Assembly (NCBI RefSeq): GCF_032464895.1
Contig: NZ_JAWDIC010000001.1
Span: 62,001-126,000 of the forward strand
DNA length: 64,000 nucleotides
Source: Phycicoccus sp. M110.8
GTDB taxonomy: Bacteria; Actinomycetota; Actinomycetes; Actinomycetales; Dermatophilaceae
Direction of reading: 5' to 3'
Shown here: positions 35,064 through 43,469 of the stretch, piece after piece
Layout of the letters: each line of letters begins with the position of its first letter
Position numbering within the stretch: position 1 is the first letter of the stretch
Translations under genes and position numbers: made by a program
Notes under the pieces: model-generated
What the model saw: the letters and a program-made list of their open reading frames with translations, nothing else
Databases searched by the model: none
What the model was told of the DNA's origin: nothing

Positions 35064-36962
35064 GTGACACACGAACAGGGCCACGCCCCGCGGCGAGGAG
35101 CAGGACTGGCGCTGGCCGCCCTCGGCGTCGTCTTCGGCGACATCGGTACCAGCCCCCTGTACGCGCTGCAGACCGTCTTCTCGATCGACCACAACATGGT
35201 GCAGACCTCCCCGGGGGACGTCTACGGCGTCATCTCGCTGGTGTTCTGGGCGATCACCCTCGTCGTCTCGGTGAAGTACGTGTACTTCATCCTGCGCGCG
35301 GACAACGACGGAGAGGGCGGCGTCATGGCCCTCGCGGCCCTGGCCCGGCGCTCGGTGCGCCCCGGCGGCAGGCGGTTCACCCTCGTGATGCTGCTCGGCG
35401 TGCTCGGCGCCTCGCTGTTCTACGGCGACAGCGTGATCACCCCCGCCATCTCGGTGATGTCGGCCATCGAGGGCCTGTCGGTGCCGGCGCCCCAGCTCGG
35501 CCACCTCGTCGTGCCCATCGGGGCCGCGATCATCGCGCTGCTGTTCGGCGTGCAGCGCTACGGCACGCAGCTCGTCGGCCGGTTCTTCGGCCCGGTGATG
35601 GTCCTGTGGTTCCTCGTGCTCGGCGTCCTGGGGGCGGCGCAGGTCGTGCGCGACCCGGCGATCCTCAGCGGGCTCTCACCGCACCACGCCGTCCTGTTCG
35701 TCGTCGACCACCCCTTCATCGCGTTCGTCGCCATGGGCGCCGTGGTCCTGTCGATCACCGGGGCCGAGGCGCTCTACGCCGACATGGGCCACTTCGGACG
35801 CGGGCCCATCAGCCGGGCGTGGTTCGCGGTGGTGTTCCCGGCCCTGACCCTGAACTACCTCGGCCAGGGCGCCATGATCCTGAAGCACCCCGACACCGCG
35901 GCGAACCCCTTCTTCCACCTCGCCCCGGACGCGCTCGGGGTCCCGCTCGTCGTCCTGGCGACGGCCGCGACCGTGATCGCCTCGCAGGCGGTCATCTCCG
36001 GTGCCTTCTCGGTGTCGCGCCAGGCCGAGCGCCTGGGCTACCTGCCGCGCCTGACCGTGCGCCACACGTCCACGCAGGAGCAGGGCCAGATCTACGTCCC
36101 CGCCGTCAACTGGACCCTGTTCGTCGGGGTCATGCTGCTGCTGCTCACGTTCCAGTCCTCCCAGCGGCTCGCCACCGCGTACGGCCTCGCCGTGACCGGC
36201 ACCTTCCTCATCACGACGACCCTGTTCCTCATCCTGGCCGAGTCGGCCTGGGGCTGGAGCCGGACGCAGCTGGTCCTGCTCGCGGTGCCCCTGCTCGTCC
36301 TGGAGCTGACGTTCTTCGGCGCCAACCTGACCAAGGTGCTGCACGGCGGCTGGCTCCCGCTGCTGATCGCGGTGCTGGTGGCGACCGTCATGCTCACGTG
36401 GCAGCGAGGGCGCACCCTGGTCACCGACCGCCGCTCGGCCATGGAGGGTCCGCTCGACCCGTTCATCGACTGGCTCCAGGGCGACCCGGTCGGCAAGGTC
36501 CCGGGCACGGCCGTCTTCCTGCACCCCGACAAGGCGTCGACACCGCTGGCGTTGCGGGAGAACGCCATGTTCAACCACGTGATCCACGAGACAGTCCTGA
36601 TCGTCAGCACGACGTCGGAGAACATCCCTGTGGTGGCCGACGTCGACCGGGTCGAGGTGGACGACCTCGGCGACCCGTACGACGCCATCACCCACCTCAC
36701 GCTGCGGTTCGGCTTCCAGGAGGACCAGGACGTCCCGGCGGCCCTGAGGCTGGCGCGGGACCGCGGCCTGGTGGAGGTCGACCCGGACGACGCGTACTAC
36801 TTCCTGTCGCGCATCGCTCTCCAGCGGGGGTCCGGCAGCGACCTTCCGGCGTGGCGCAAGCGCCTGTTCCTGGCCCTGGCGCACAACGCCGCGTCGCCCG
36901 TCGAGTACTTCCGCCTGCCCGCCGACCGCACCGTCGCGATGGGCGCGACCGTGGTCTTCTGA
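35064..36962 (+). CDS. kup: Low-affinity potassium transporter Kup
   Basis: A 632-aa K+:H+ symporter. About 12 transmembrane helices fill residues 10-460, with the family motifs GVVFGDIGTSPLYALQ near the N terminus and FFGANLTKVLHGGW near residue 415. The ~170-residue cytoplasmic tail (PGTAVFLHPDKASTPLALREN onward) is also conserved in Kup. GTG 35064 gives the expected N terminus. No c-di-AMP riboswitch of the ydaO type was seen upstream. A 20-bp tandem duplication covers its stop codon, and a hairpin terminator follows. Confidence 0.95.
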   Translation: MTHEQGHAPRRGAGLALAALGVVFGDIGTSPLYALQTVFSIDHNMVQTSPGDVYGVISLVFWAITLVVSVKYVYFILRADNDGEGGVMALAALARRSVRPGGRRFTLVMLLGVLGASLFYGDSVITPAISVMSAIEGLSVPAPQLGHLVVPIGAAIIALLFGVQRYGTQLVGRFFGPVMVLWFLVLGVLGAAQVVRDPAILSGLSPHHAVLFVVDHPFIAFVAMGAVVLSITGAEALYADMGHFGRGPISRAWFAVVFPALTLNYLGQGAMILKHPDTAANPFFHLAPDALGVPLVVLATAATVIASQAVISGAFSVSRQAERLGYLPRLTVRHTSTQEQGQIYVPAVNWTLFVGVMLLLLTFQSSQRLATAYGLAVTGTFLITTTLFLILAESAWGWSRTQLVLLAVPLLVLELTFFGANLTKVLHGGWLPLLIAVLVATVMLTWQRGRTLVTDRRSAMEGPLDPFIDWLQGDPVGKVPGTAVFLHPDKASTPLALRENAMFNHVIHETVLIVSTTSENIPVVADVDRVEVDDLGDPYDAITHLTLRFGFQEDQDVPAALRLARDRGLVEVDPDDAYYFLSRIALQRGSGSDLPAWRKRLFLALAHNAASPVEYFRLPADRTVAMGATVVF

Positions 36963-36988
36963 CGGCGGCCGTGGTCTTCTGACGGCGG
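36949..36988. repeat. Perfect 20-bp tandem duplication over the kup stop codon
   Basis: Two identical 20-bp copies (36949-36968 and 36969-36988). The first contains the last codons and the TGA of kup; the second repeats them in non-coding DNA. Confidence 0.95.
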
Positions 36989-37003
36989 AGGGGTCCACTC
37001 GTT

Positions 37004-37041
37004 GCAGTGCCCCCGCTGTGGGAACTCGGCGGGGGCACTGC
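37004..37041 (+). terminator. kup terminator hairpin
   Basis: Arms GCAGTGCCCCCGC (37004-37016) and GCGGGGGCACTGC (37029-37041) are perfect and flank a 12-nt loop, 42 nt after the kup stop. The rest of the 305-bp gap (37042-37267) has no gene; a less GC-rich patch around ACCTTTACGTAGAT (about 37174) may be the gluA promoter. Confidence 0.7.
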
Positions 37042-37267
37042 GCGACCCGGGGGTCGCACCGCCGGGGTCCCGAGGGAGCTCCTGGCGCGGTGGCGGGCCG
37101 ATGACGGGGGTGCACGCCCGACTACCACGTCGAGGCTACTCCCAATCAGCCCCCGCGAACCGATCGGGACGAAACCTTTACGTAGATGTGCCCGACTCAT
37201 CCGGTTGGTCCCGGTTCCTGGGGGCCGGGCGCGCACGGATCGTCCGGCAACGGGTAGGTTGCCCCGC

Positions 37268-38008
37268 ATGACGGAGCCCCTCGTCGTCCTCGAAGGCGTC
37301 AACAAGCACTTCGGCGACCTCCACGTCCTGCAGGACATCAACCTGTCCATCGGCAAGGGCGAGGTCGTCGTCGTCATCGGCCCCTCCGGCTCGGGGAAGT
37401 CCACCCTGTGCCGCACGATCAACCGGCTCGAGACGTTCGAGACCGGCTCGATCACCATCGACGGCAAGCCCCTGCCCGAGGAGGGCAAGGAGCTCGCGCA
37501 GCTGCGCGCCGACGTCGGCATGGTCTTCCAGTCCTTCAACCTCTTCGCCCACAAGACGATTCTCGAGAACGTCACGCTCGGCCCCATCAAGGTGCGCAAG
37601 ACGCCCAAGAAGGACGCCGAGAAGCGCGCGCTGGAGCTCCTCGAGCGCGTCGGGGTCGCCCACCAGGCGCAGAAGTACCCGGCGCAGCTCTCCGGCGGCC
37701 AGCAGCAGCGCGTGGCGATCGCGCGCAGCCTGGCCATGGAGCCCAAGGTCATGCTCTTCGACGAGCCGACCTCGGCGCTGGACCCCGAGATGATCAACGA
37801 GGTCCTCGACGTCATGGTCGGCCTGGCCAGGGACGGCATGACCATGGTGGTCGTCACCCACGAGATGGGCTTCGCCCGCAAGGCGGCCAACCGGGTCGTC
37901 TTCATGGCCGACGGACAGATCGTCGAGGAGGCCGCACCCGAGACGTTCTTCACGGCACCGACCTCGGACCGCGCCAAGGACTTCCTCGGCAAGATCCTCA
38001 CGCACTGA
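37268..38008 (+). CDS. gluA: Amino acid ABC transporter ATPase (GluA type)
   Basis: A 246-aa ABC ATPase. Walker A is GPSGSGKST (residue ~38), the Q-loop follows in VFQSFNLF, the signature is LSGGQQQR, Walker B is [13 protein letters not shown], and the switch His is in VVTHEMG. The [16 protein letters not shown] stretch is typical of polar amino acid importers (GluA, GlnQ). It is the first gene of a gluABCD cluster that, in corynebacteria, imports glutamate; glutamine or another polar amino acid is also possible. Confidence 0.92.
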   Translation: MTEPLVVLEGVNKHFGDLHVLQDINLSIGKGEVVVVIGPSGSGKSTLCRTINRLETFETGSITIDGKPLPEEGKELAQLRADVGMVFQSFNLFAHKTILENVTLGPIKVRKTPKKDAEKRALELLERVGVAHQAQKYPAQLSGGQQQRVAIARSLAMEPKVMLFDEPTSALDPEMINEVLDVMVGLARDGMTMVVVTHEMGFARKAANRVVFMADGQIVEEAAPETFFTAPTSDRAKDFLGKILTH

Positions 38009-38062
38009 CCGGCTGCCCCTCCGGGCATCCGGCACCCCCGCACCACCAACAGGAGGAAACAC

Positions 38063-38899
38063 ATGAAGGTTCGCCAGATTGGCGCGGTTGCCGCCGCATC
38101 GGTGCTCGCGCTCGCCCTGGCCGCGTGCAGCGACAGCGCGAAGGACGGAGGCAGCGGCGGGGGTGGTGGCGGTTCGTTCAAGATCGGCATCAAGTTCGAC
38201 CAGCCCGGCCTCGGCCTCAAGCAGGGCTCGGACTACAAGGGCCTCGACGTCGACGTCGCCAAGTACGTCGCCAAGGAGCTCGGCCACTCCGAGAACGACA
38301 TCCAGTGGGTGCAGGCACCGTCGGCCCAGCGCGAGACGCTCATCTCGACCGGCCAGGTCAACATGGTCGTCGCGACCTACTCGATCACCGACGCCCGCAA
38401 GGAGAAGGTCTCCTTCGCCGGCCCGTACTTCATCGCCGGGCAGGACCTGCTCGTGCGCGCCGACGACTCCTCGATCACCGGCCCGGAGTCCCTGACCGGC
38501 AAGAAGCTGTGCTCGGTCACCGGCTCGACCTCCGCCCAGAAGGTCAAGGACAAGTACCCCGGCGTCCAGCTGCAGGAGTTCGGCACCTACTCCGAGTGCG
38601 TCACCGCCCTCGTGTCCAAGGGCGTCGACGCCCTCACGACCGATAACACGATCCTCGCCGGCTACGCCGCGCAGGACCAGTACAAGGGCAAGCTCAAGGT
38701 CGTCGGCAAGACCTTCTCCGAGGAGCGCTACGGCATCGGGATCAAGAAGGGCGACACCGCCACCTGCGAGAAGATCAACACCGCGCTCAAGAAGATGGTC
38801 GACTCCGGCGCCTGGAAGAAGGCCGTCGACGACAACCTCGGCCCGGCCGGCTTCAAGCCCGACGCGAAGAACCCGCCGACCCCGGACGCCTGTTCCTGA
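38063..38899 (+). CDS. gluB: Glutamate-type ABC transporter substrate-binding lipoprotein (GluB)
   Basis: A 278-aa extracellular solute-binding protein, family 3. The lipobox LAAC puts the acylated Cys at residue ~22, followed by a Gly-rich spacer. The binding domain carries VNMVVATYSITDARKEKVSFAGPYF, typical of polar amino acid receptors. Cys residues at SVCSV-like (KKLCSVTG) and YSECVTA sites suggest a disulfide. AGGAGG precedes ATG 38063. A perfect 20-bp hairpin follows before gluC, so the receptor is probably made in excess of the permeases. Confidence 0.93.
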   Translation: MKVRQIGAVAAASVLALALAACSDSAKDGGSGGGGGGSFKIGIKFDQPGLGLKQGSDYKGLDVDVAKYVAKELGHSENDIQWVQAPSAQRETLISTGQVNMVVATYSITDARKEKVSFAGPYFIAGQDLLVRADDSSITGPESLTGKKLCSVTGSTSAQKVKDKYPGVQLQEFGTYSECVTALVSKGVDALTTDNTILAGYAAQDQYKGKLKVVGKTFSEERYGIGIKKGDTATCEKINTALKKMVDSGAWKKAVDDNLGPAGFKPDAKNPPTPDACS

Positions 38900-38912
38900 C
38901 CGGTCGCGCACC

Positions 38913-38956
38913 CGGGGGTATGCCGCCCGCTCGGCTGAGCGGGCGGCATACCCCCG
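38913..38956 (+). terminator. Intra-operon hairpin between gluB and gluC (inverted GTATGCCG pair)
   Basis: A perfect hairpin with 20-bp arms (38913-38932 and 38937-38956) and a 4-nt loop GGCT, 13 nt after the gluB stop. Each arm contains the GTATGCCGCCCGCT core also found in the aceE terminator. As it is inside the operon it may act as a partial terminator or mRNA stabiliser that favours gluAB over gluCD. Confidence 0.75.
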
Positions 38957-38992
38957 CGCGAATCACGTTCTCCCGCAACGGAAGGTCCCTGC

Positions 38993-39664
38993 ATGGGTGA
39001 CATCCTCAGCACCTACGGCGACGACATCCTCCGCGCCTTCTGGGGCACGATCCAACTGGCCGTGCTCGGGACGATCGGCTCGCTCGTCCTCGGCACGCTC
39101 GTCGCCGTCCTGCGCCTCTCGCCCGTGAGCCTGTTCCGCTGGATGGGCACGTGGTACGTGAACACGTTCCGGAACACCCCGCTGACACTGCTCATGGTCT
39201 TCAGCATCCTGGCCATGAGCTTCATCCTCGGCATCCAGCTCAACCCGACCGACATCACGAGCAACGCGTTCCGCTGGGCTGCCGTGATGCTGTCGGTCTA
39301 CCACGGTGCTTTCATCTGCGAGGCGCTGCGCTCCGGCGTCAACACCATCCCCGTCGGCCAGGCCGAGGCGGCCCGCTCGATCGGGCTCACGTTCGGACAG
39401 AGCATGCGCGAGGTCCTGCTCCCGCAGGCCTTCCGCGGAGCGATCGCCCCCATCGGCTCGACCATCATCGCCCTCATCAAGAACACCACGGTGGCCGCGG
39501 TCATCGTCTCGGTCGAGGCGGCCGGGCAGATGAAGGTCATCATCGAGAACGAGGGCAGCAGCCCCAGCGTGTTCCTCGTCTTCGCCATCGGGTTCGTCAT
39601 CCTGACCCTCCCGCTCGGGCTGGCCTTCACGTCCCTCTCGCGTCGCCTGGCGGTGAAGCGATGA
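38993..39664 (+). CDS. gluC: Amino acid ABC transporter permease (GluC type)
   Basis: A 223-aa inner membrane permease of the HisM/GluC family. About five transmembrane segments; the cytoplasmic EAA loop is visible as EAARSIGLTFGQSMREVLLPQ (residues ~122-142), which contacts the ATPase. GGAAGG precedes ATG 38993. It overlaps gluD by ATGA (39661-39664), so the two permeases are coupled. Confidence 0.92.
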   Translation: MGDILSTYGDDILRAFWGTIQLAVLGTIGSLVLGTLVAVLRLSPVSLFRWMGTWYVNTFRNTPLTLLMVFSILAMSFILGIQLNPTDITSNAFRWAAVMLSVYHGAFICEALRSGVNTIPVGQAEAARSIGLTFGQSMREVLLPQAFRGAIAPIGSTIIALIKNTTVAAVIVSVEAAGQMKVIIENEGSSPSVFLVFAIGFVILTLPLGLAFTSLSRRLAVKR

Positions 39665-40551
39665 GTGCGCAGTCGGTCCTCTTCGACGCGCCCGGCCCAC
39701 GCGCCCGGCGCCGGCACGCTGTGCTGGCGGCGGTCGGCCTCCTCGTCGTCATCGGCATCGTGTGGGTCGTCATCCGCAAGATGGCCGACGCCAACCAGCT
39801 GCAGGGTTTCATGTGGAAGCCGTTCGTCACGGACCGGTCGGTGTGGCGCGACTACCTGCTGCCGGGCCTGTGGGGCACGCTCAAGGCGGCCCTGATCTCC
39901 ATCGTCCTGGCCGCGGTGTTCGGGCTGGTCTTCGGCATCGGACGCCTCTCGACCGTCGCCCCCGTGCGCTGGGTCAGCAGCGTCGTCGTCGAGTTCTTCC
40001 GCTCCGTTCCGGTGCTGATCATGATGATCTTCGCCTTCGGCGTGTACACGCAGAACTCGGTCTTCGCGAACGACGTCAACCCGCTCGCGGCGGTCGTCAC
40101 CGGCCTGACCCTCTACAACGGCTCCGTCATCGCCGAGCTGGTCCGCTCCGGTGTGCACTCGCTGCCCAAGGGGCAGGGTGAGGCTGGCCTGTCGGTCGGC
40201 CTGACGCCGGGCCAGGTGCTCCGCTCGATCCAGCTGCCACAGGCGCTGACCGCGATGCTCCCAGCACTCATCGGGCAGTTCGTGACCGTCCTGAAGGACT
40301 CGGCCCTCGGCACGGCGATCACCTACCAGGAGCTCCTCGACTGGTCCAAGACGCTGGGATCGGCCTTCGCCAACACGCTCCCCGCCTACATCGTCGCAGC
40401 GATCCTGTTCATCACCATGAACTACCTGCTGTCGCGCCTGGCGGTGTCCGTCGAGAAGCGGCTCTCGCGCCGCGGCCGCACCACGCTGCACGCGGAAGGC
40501 CCCGCGGACGGCGAGGTCGACGAGGCGGCCGCCCCCGCACCGACCCGCTGA
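39661..40551 (+). CDS. gluD: Amino acid ABC transporter permease (GluD type)
   Basis: A 296-aa permease, longer than GluC by an N-terminal helix and a charged C-terminal tail. The EAA loop reads GEAGLSVGLTPGQVLRSIQLPQ. It forms the membrane channel with GluC. It starts inside the gluC stop codon. A 16-bp unit repeated three times covers its own stop codon. A hairpin pair follows at about 40650-40700. Confidence 0.92.
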   Translation: MSAQSVLFDAPGPRARRRHAVLAAVGLLVVIGIVWVVIRKMADANQLQGFMWKPFVTDRSVWRDYLLPGLWGTLKAALISIVLAAVFGLVFGIGRLSTVAPVRWVSSVVVEFFRSVPVLIMMIFAFGVYTQNSVFANDVNPLAAVVTGLTLYNGSVIAELVRSGVHSLPKGQGEAGLSVGLTPGQVLRSIQLPQALTAMLPALIGQFVTVLKDSALGTAITYQELLDWSKTLGSAFANTLPAYIVAAILFITMNYLLSRLAVSVEKRLSRRGRTTLHAEGPADGEVDEAAAPAPTR

Positions 40552-40585
40552 CGCACCGACCCGCTGACGCACCGACCCGCTGACG
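40538..40585. repeat. Three perfect 16-bp tandem repeats over the gluD stop codon
   Basis: Units CACCGACCCGCTGACG start at 40538, 40554 and 40570. The first contains the TGA of gluD (40549-40551). A partial fourth copy follows. Confidence 0.95.
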
Positions 40586-40679
40586 CGGCGACCAACTGAC
40601 GCCGGGGTCACGCCCGTCGCGCGCAGGCGCGCTCCGCACCGTCACGGCGGGATCCCGGGAGGCAGGGGACTTCCCGGGA

Positions 40680-40698
40680 CCCCGCCCTGACGGCGGGG
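40680..40698. terminator. Bidirectional terminator between gluD and the sigma-factor cluster
   Basis: CCCCGCC-CTGAC-GGCGGGG. A second hairpin, TCCCGGGA (40653-40660) with TCCCGGGA (40672-40679), lies just before it. The region separates the convergent gluD and 264-aa genes. Confidence 0.55.
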
Positions 40699-40709
40699 CG
40701 GTCAGCTGC

Positions 40710-41504
40710 TCAGCGGTCGGCACCGTCCCCGGTCGAGCCCGAGTCCGCCCCGTCGTGGCCGTCGCCCGAGCCGTCGCCGTCGTCCTGCGTGTCGGTCGCG
40801 CCGTCGCCGGTCCCGCTGGTCGCCTCGTCGGTAGTGCCCGCCTGCGCGCCGTCACCCGTCCCGCCGTCGTCGTCCCGGCCGTCGTCGGACGACGTCCGCG
40901 TCGCGGACGGGCTGGGGCTTCCGGACTCCTCGTCCTCCCCGGCCCGGTCCGGCGAGCCCGAGCCGCCACGGTCGCCGTCCTCCGAGCTCTCGGTGTCCTC
41001 GCTCCTCGTGCCGCTCGGGCGGCCCGGGGCCACCGACTGCCGCACCGGCCGCCCGGTCCCGTCGGCGGTCGGGTCGTCGCCGGTCGGCGCGGGTACGGAC
41101 GTGGTGGTCGGGGTGGGCAGGACCGCCGAGGGCGTCGTCCCGGCACCCGTCCGCTGCTCCTCGGGGTGCGGTATGCCGGGGAGCCACCCCGCGGTGAGCC
41201 GCGCCACCGCGCGCTGGGCGGGCGCGGGGAGCTGGTCCGCGGCAGCGGCAGCCCAGCCCGTCCCCACCAGGGTCACGACGCCCAGGGCAGTCGCGCTCGC
41301 AACGGTGCGTGGGGCGATACGCCGGACCCGCGCCTGCCCGGGGGCGCCGAGGACGGCCGCGAGGCGAGCGCTCGGCGCGGGCGCGGGACCCTGCCCGAGC
41401 GCCTGGACGCGCAGGAGGAACTCCTCGAGCGCGGCGTCGCCGGTCGGCTCCACGGGGTCCTCCTTCCTGCCTGTCACGTCTGCGTCATCGCCCGACCGGG
41501 TCAT
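40710..41504 (-). CDS. Single-pass membrane protein coupled to an ECF sigma factor (candidate anti-sigma factor)
   Basis: A 264-aa protein. A ~70-residue cytoplasmic N terminus (EEFLLRVQALGQGP) leads to one transmembrane segment (ASATALGVVTLVGTGWAAAAA, about residues 72-92). The remaining ~150 residues are disordered and very acidic (Asp, Glu, Gly, Ser). ATG 41504 overlaps the stop of the sigma factor gene as ATGA, so the two are made in fixed ratio. This is the layout of anti-sigma factors, but the HxxxCxxC zinc motif is absent and no known anti-sigma fold is clear. Function is inferred from context only. Confidence 0.7.
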   Translation of the reverse strand: MTRSGDDADVTGRKEDPVEPTGDAALEEFLLRVQALGQGPAPAPSARLAAVLGAPGQARVRRIAPRTVASATALGVVTLVGTGWAAAAADQLPAPAQRAVARLTAGWLPGIPHPEEQRTGAGTTPSAVLPTPTTTSVPAPTGDDPTADGTGRPVRQSVAPGRPSGTRSEDTESSEDGDRGGSGSPDRAGEDEESGSPSPSATRTSSDDGRDDDGGTGDGAQAGTTDEATSGTGDGATDTQDDGDGSGDGHDGADSGSTGDGADR

Positions 41505-42094
41505 CCGGTTACCCCCTCGTCCCCCACGACGTCGCGAAGCGCCAGCAGCGCGCGCCGGTACAGCTGCTTCACGGCACCCTCCGAGCGACCCATCACCGTG
41601 GCCGTCGCGGCCACACCGAGGTCTGCGACGACGCGCAGCAGCACGACGTCCCGGTAGTCGTCGGGCAGGCCGGCCAGGACGGACTCGACCCGGGCGACGC
41701 CGTCGCGCCGCAGGGCGACCGCCTCCGCCGAGGGCGCCACGCGGTCGTCCCACGTCGGCTCGTAGGGCACCGACGGCGCCCGCCTCGCGGCACGGCGGAG
41801 CTGGTCCACGAGCCGGGCGTGCGCCACCGAGAACACGAGCGTCCGCAGTCCCTCTGCACCACCCACGACGGTGTCGAGCCGGGTGAAGACGGCGAGGAAG
41901 ACCTCGCTCGTGGCATCCTCCGGCTCCGGGGCCCCGTGACCCCGCAGGTAGCCGTGGACGGCGGGCGCGAGGGCCTCGTAGATCCGTCGCAGCGCCGCCT
42001 GGTCACCGCGAGCGGCGGCCGCGAGGTCGTCGTCGGCCGAGGCCTCGGACCCGGCCGCGGACGTGCGGGGGCGGTGGGCCGCCGTGCGGCCCAC
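41501..42094 (-). CDS. ECF-type RNA polymerase sigma factor
   Basis: A 197-aa sigma-70 family protein with region 2 (LRRIYEALAPAVHGYLRGHG, then EPEDATSEVFLAVFTRLD) and region 4 (LPDDYRDVVLLRVVADLGVAATATVMGRSEGAVKQLYRRAL). The region 4 helix-turn-helix is typical. The start is uncertain: GTG 42094 lies 17 nt after the preceding stop and is the best in-frame choice. It lies between two acidic, Ser/Glu-rich membrane-linked proteins and probably responds to a cell-envelope signal (inference). Confidence 0.88.
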   Translation of the reverse strand: MGRTAAHRPRTSAAGSEASADDDLAAAARGDQAALRRIYEALAPAVHGYLRGHGAPEPEDATSEVFLAVFTRLDTVVGGAEGLRTLVFSVAHARLVDQLRRAARRAPSVPYEPTWDDRVAPSAEAVALRRDGVARVESVLAGLPDDYRDVVLLRVVADLGVAATATVMGRSEGAVKQLYRRALLALRDVVGDEGVTG

Positions 42095-42110
42095 CGCCGT
42101 GCTCGACCCG

Positions 42111-42647
42111 CTAGCTGTCGTCACCGCCGTCGGACTGGCCGTCGCCGCCCTCCTCGCCGTCGTGGTGGTCGCCCTGGTGGTCGGAGGTCGAGTCCTCGCC
42201 GGACTGGTCCTCGCCCTGGTGGTCGGAGGTGGAGTCCTCACCGGACTGGTCCTCGCCCTGGTCGTCCGATGCCTCGGTGGACCGCGTCGGCTCGGGCGTG
42301 TGGGTCCGGGTCGGCTCCGGGCTCTCGGTCTCGGTCGGCTCGGGCGCCTGCGTCTCCGTCGGCTCGGGGCTCTCGGTCTCGGTCTCGGTCTCGCTCGGCT
42401 CGGGCGCCTGCGTCTCCGTCGGCTCCGGGCTCTCGGTCTCGGTGGGCTCGGGGCTCTCGGTCTCGGTGGGCTCGGGCGCCTGCGTGGTCGTCGCACTGGC
42501 CGGCGTCAGGGTGACCTGCTGGTACGAGTGGTGCGACGGTGAGGCCGTCGCTGCCGTTGCGGCGGCTCCGGCGACGCACACGGCGGCCACGGCCACCGCT
42601 GCATACACGCGGCGACGGCCGACGAGGGTACGGGGGGAAGCGGGCAT
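42111..42647 (-). CDS. Exported or membrane-anchored acidic repeat protein
   Basis: A 178-aa protein with an N-terminal signal or anchor helix (VYAAVAVAAVCVAGAAATAAT). The rest is low complexity: about nine PEPTETES/PEPTETQA octads, then two copies of the GEDQSGEDSTSDHQ block, then a His/Asp/Gly-rich end. It belongs to no family I know. It is the first gene of the sigma factor cluster and may be its sensor or main target. The repeats could vary in number between strains. AGGAAAGG precedes ATG 42647. Confidence 0.75.
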   Translation of the reverse strand: MPASPRTLVGRRRVYAAVAVAAVCVAGAAATAATASPSHHSYQQVTLTPASATTTQAPEPTETESPEPTETESPEPTETQAPEPSETETETESPEPTETQAPEPTETESPEPTRTHTPEPTRSTEASDDQGEDQSGEDSTSDHQGEDQSGEDSTSDHQGDHHDGEEGGDGQSDGGDDS

Positions 42648-42738
42648 GGGGGGACCTTTCCTGCGGCGGCGTCCGTTTCGGACCGTTCACCTACGGTCAT
42701 CGCCGACAGCGGGCCCTAGGTTACGCCGGGACGAGAAA

Positions 42739-42762
42739 AGGTCCGCGGAAATCCGCGGACCT
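42739..42762 (-). terminator. tRNA-Asn terminator
   Basis: AGGTCCGCGGA-AA-TCCGCGGACCT, a perfect 11-bp stem, 11 nt beyond the tRNA-Asn 3' end on the minus strand. It is followed on that strand by TTTTC, a short T-run, which is rare in this GC-rich DNA and supports an intrinsic terminator. Confidence 0.75.
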
Positions 42763-42772
42763 CTTGTCGGGG

Positions 42773-42845
42773 CTCCCCCGGTTGGACTCGAACCAACAAC
42801 CCTTCGATTAACAGTCGAATGCTCTGCCAATTGAGCTACGGGGGA
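42773..42845 (-). tRNA. tRNA-Asn (anticodon GTT)
   Basis: A 73-nt cloverleaf on the minus strand. The acceptor TCCCCCG pairs with CGGGGGA; the anticodon loop CTGTTAA holds GTT; the T-loop is TTCGAGT. The discriminator is G and CCA is not encoded. Confidence 0.96.
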
Positions 42846-42932
42846 ATGGCTTCGGCGGCATCCCGCCCTCAGCGCTGCGCAACCATAGCAAAGGATGCAC
42901 GCGGTTCTGAAAACGGGGCGGACGCCGCCGGG

Positions 42933-43469
42933 TCAGCCCAGCCCGACCTGCTCGCGCAGGTAGGCCAGAGCCGCCTCGGCGGCCTGCGAGACCTCCTCGT
43001 CGGAGGCCGGTGTGCCCCTGCCGAGGAGCACCTGCTCGACCAGTGCACCGGTCGCGAGCTCCTGGCGGATCACCGCGCGAGCCGTGCGCCGCCGACCCAG
43101 GTCGACCCGCTGGGTGAGCACGACGCTGGCCTGGACCCGCTCGCGAACGGTCTCCGGCACCATCGAGGTCACCCCCAGCGTCCACTGCGTGGGCCGCGCA
43201 CCGTCGACCCACGTCACCGTCAGCTGGCCGAGCTCGGAGGACCACGTGCCGGCGTCGACCTCGTGCCAGGGGCGGCGCAGGGCGACCCCGGAGGCCTCGC
43301 CGCCCTCGGCACCGGCCGCCACGGCATACACGTGGTGGTTGGTGGCGACGACGGTGGTGGCGGTCCCCTCCACCTGGCCCCAGGACAGCACGCGCTCCCC
43401 CGCGCCGAGCTCGAGGGCCGACCGGACGCCCTGGGCCAGCCTGGGCCGGCGACGCAGCGAGAGTGCCAT
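42933..43469 (-). CDS. Conserved hypothetical protein coupled to dnaG
   Basis: A 178-aa soluble protein of unknown function. It starts SLRRRPRLAQGV; the middle holds a beta-rich region (ERVLSWGQVEGTATTVVATNHHVYAV) that looks like a PH-type or photosystem-assembly-like fold, then a helical C terminus ending LREQVGLG. ATG 43469 overlaps the dnaG stop as ATGA, so it is translated with primase. Actinobacterial relatives in this position are common, but no role is known to me. Confidence 0.75.
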   Translation of the reverse strand: MALSLRRRPRLAQGVRSALELGAGERVLSWGQVEGTATTVVATNHHVYAVAAGAEGGEASGVALRRPWHEVDAGTWSSELGQLTVTWVDGARPTQWTLGVTSMVPETVRERVQASVVLTQRVDLGRRRTARAVIRQELATGALVEQVLLGRGTPASDEEVSQAAEAALAYLREQVGLG

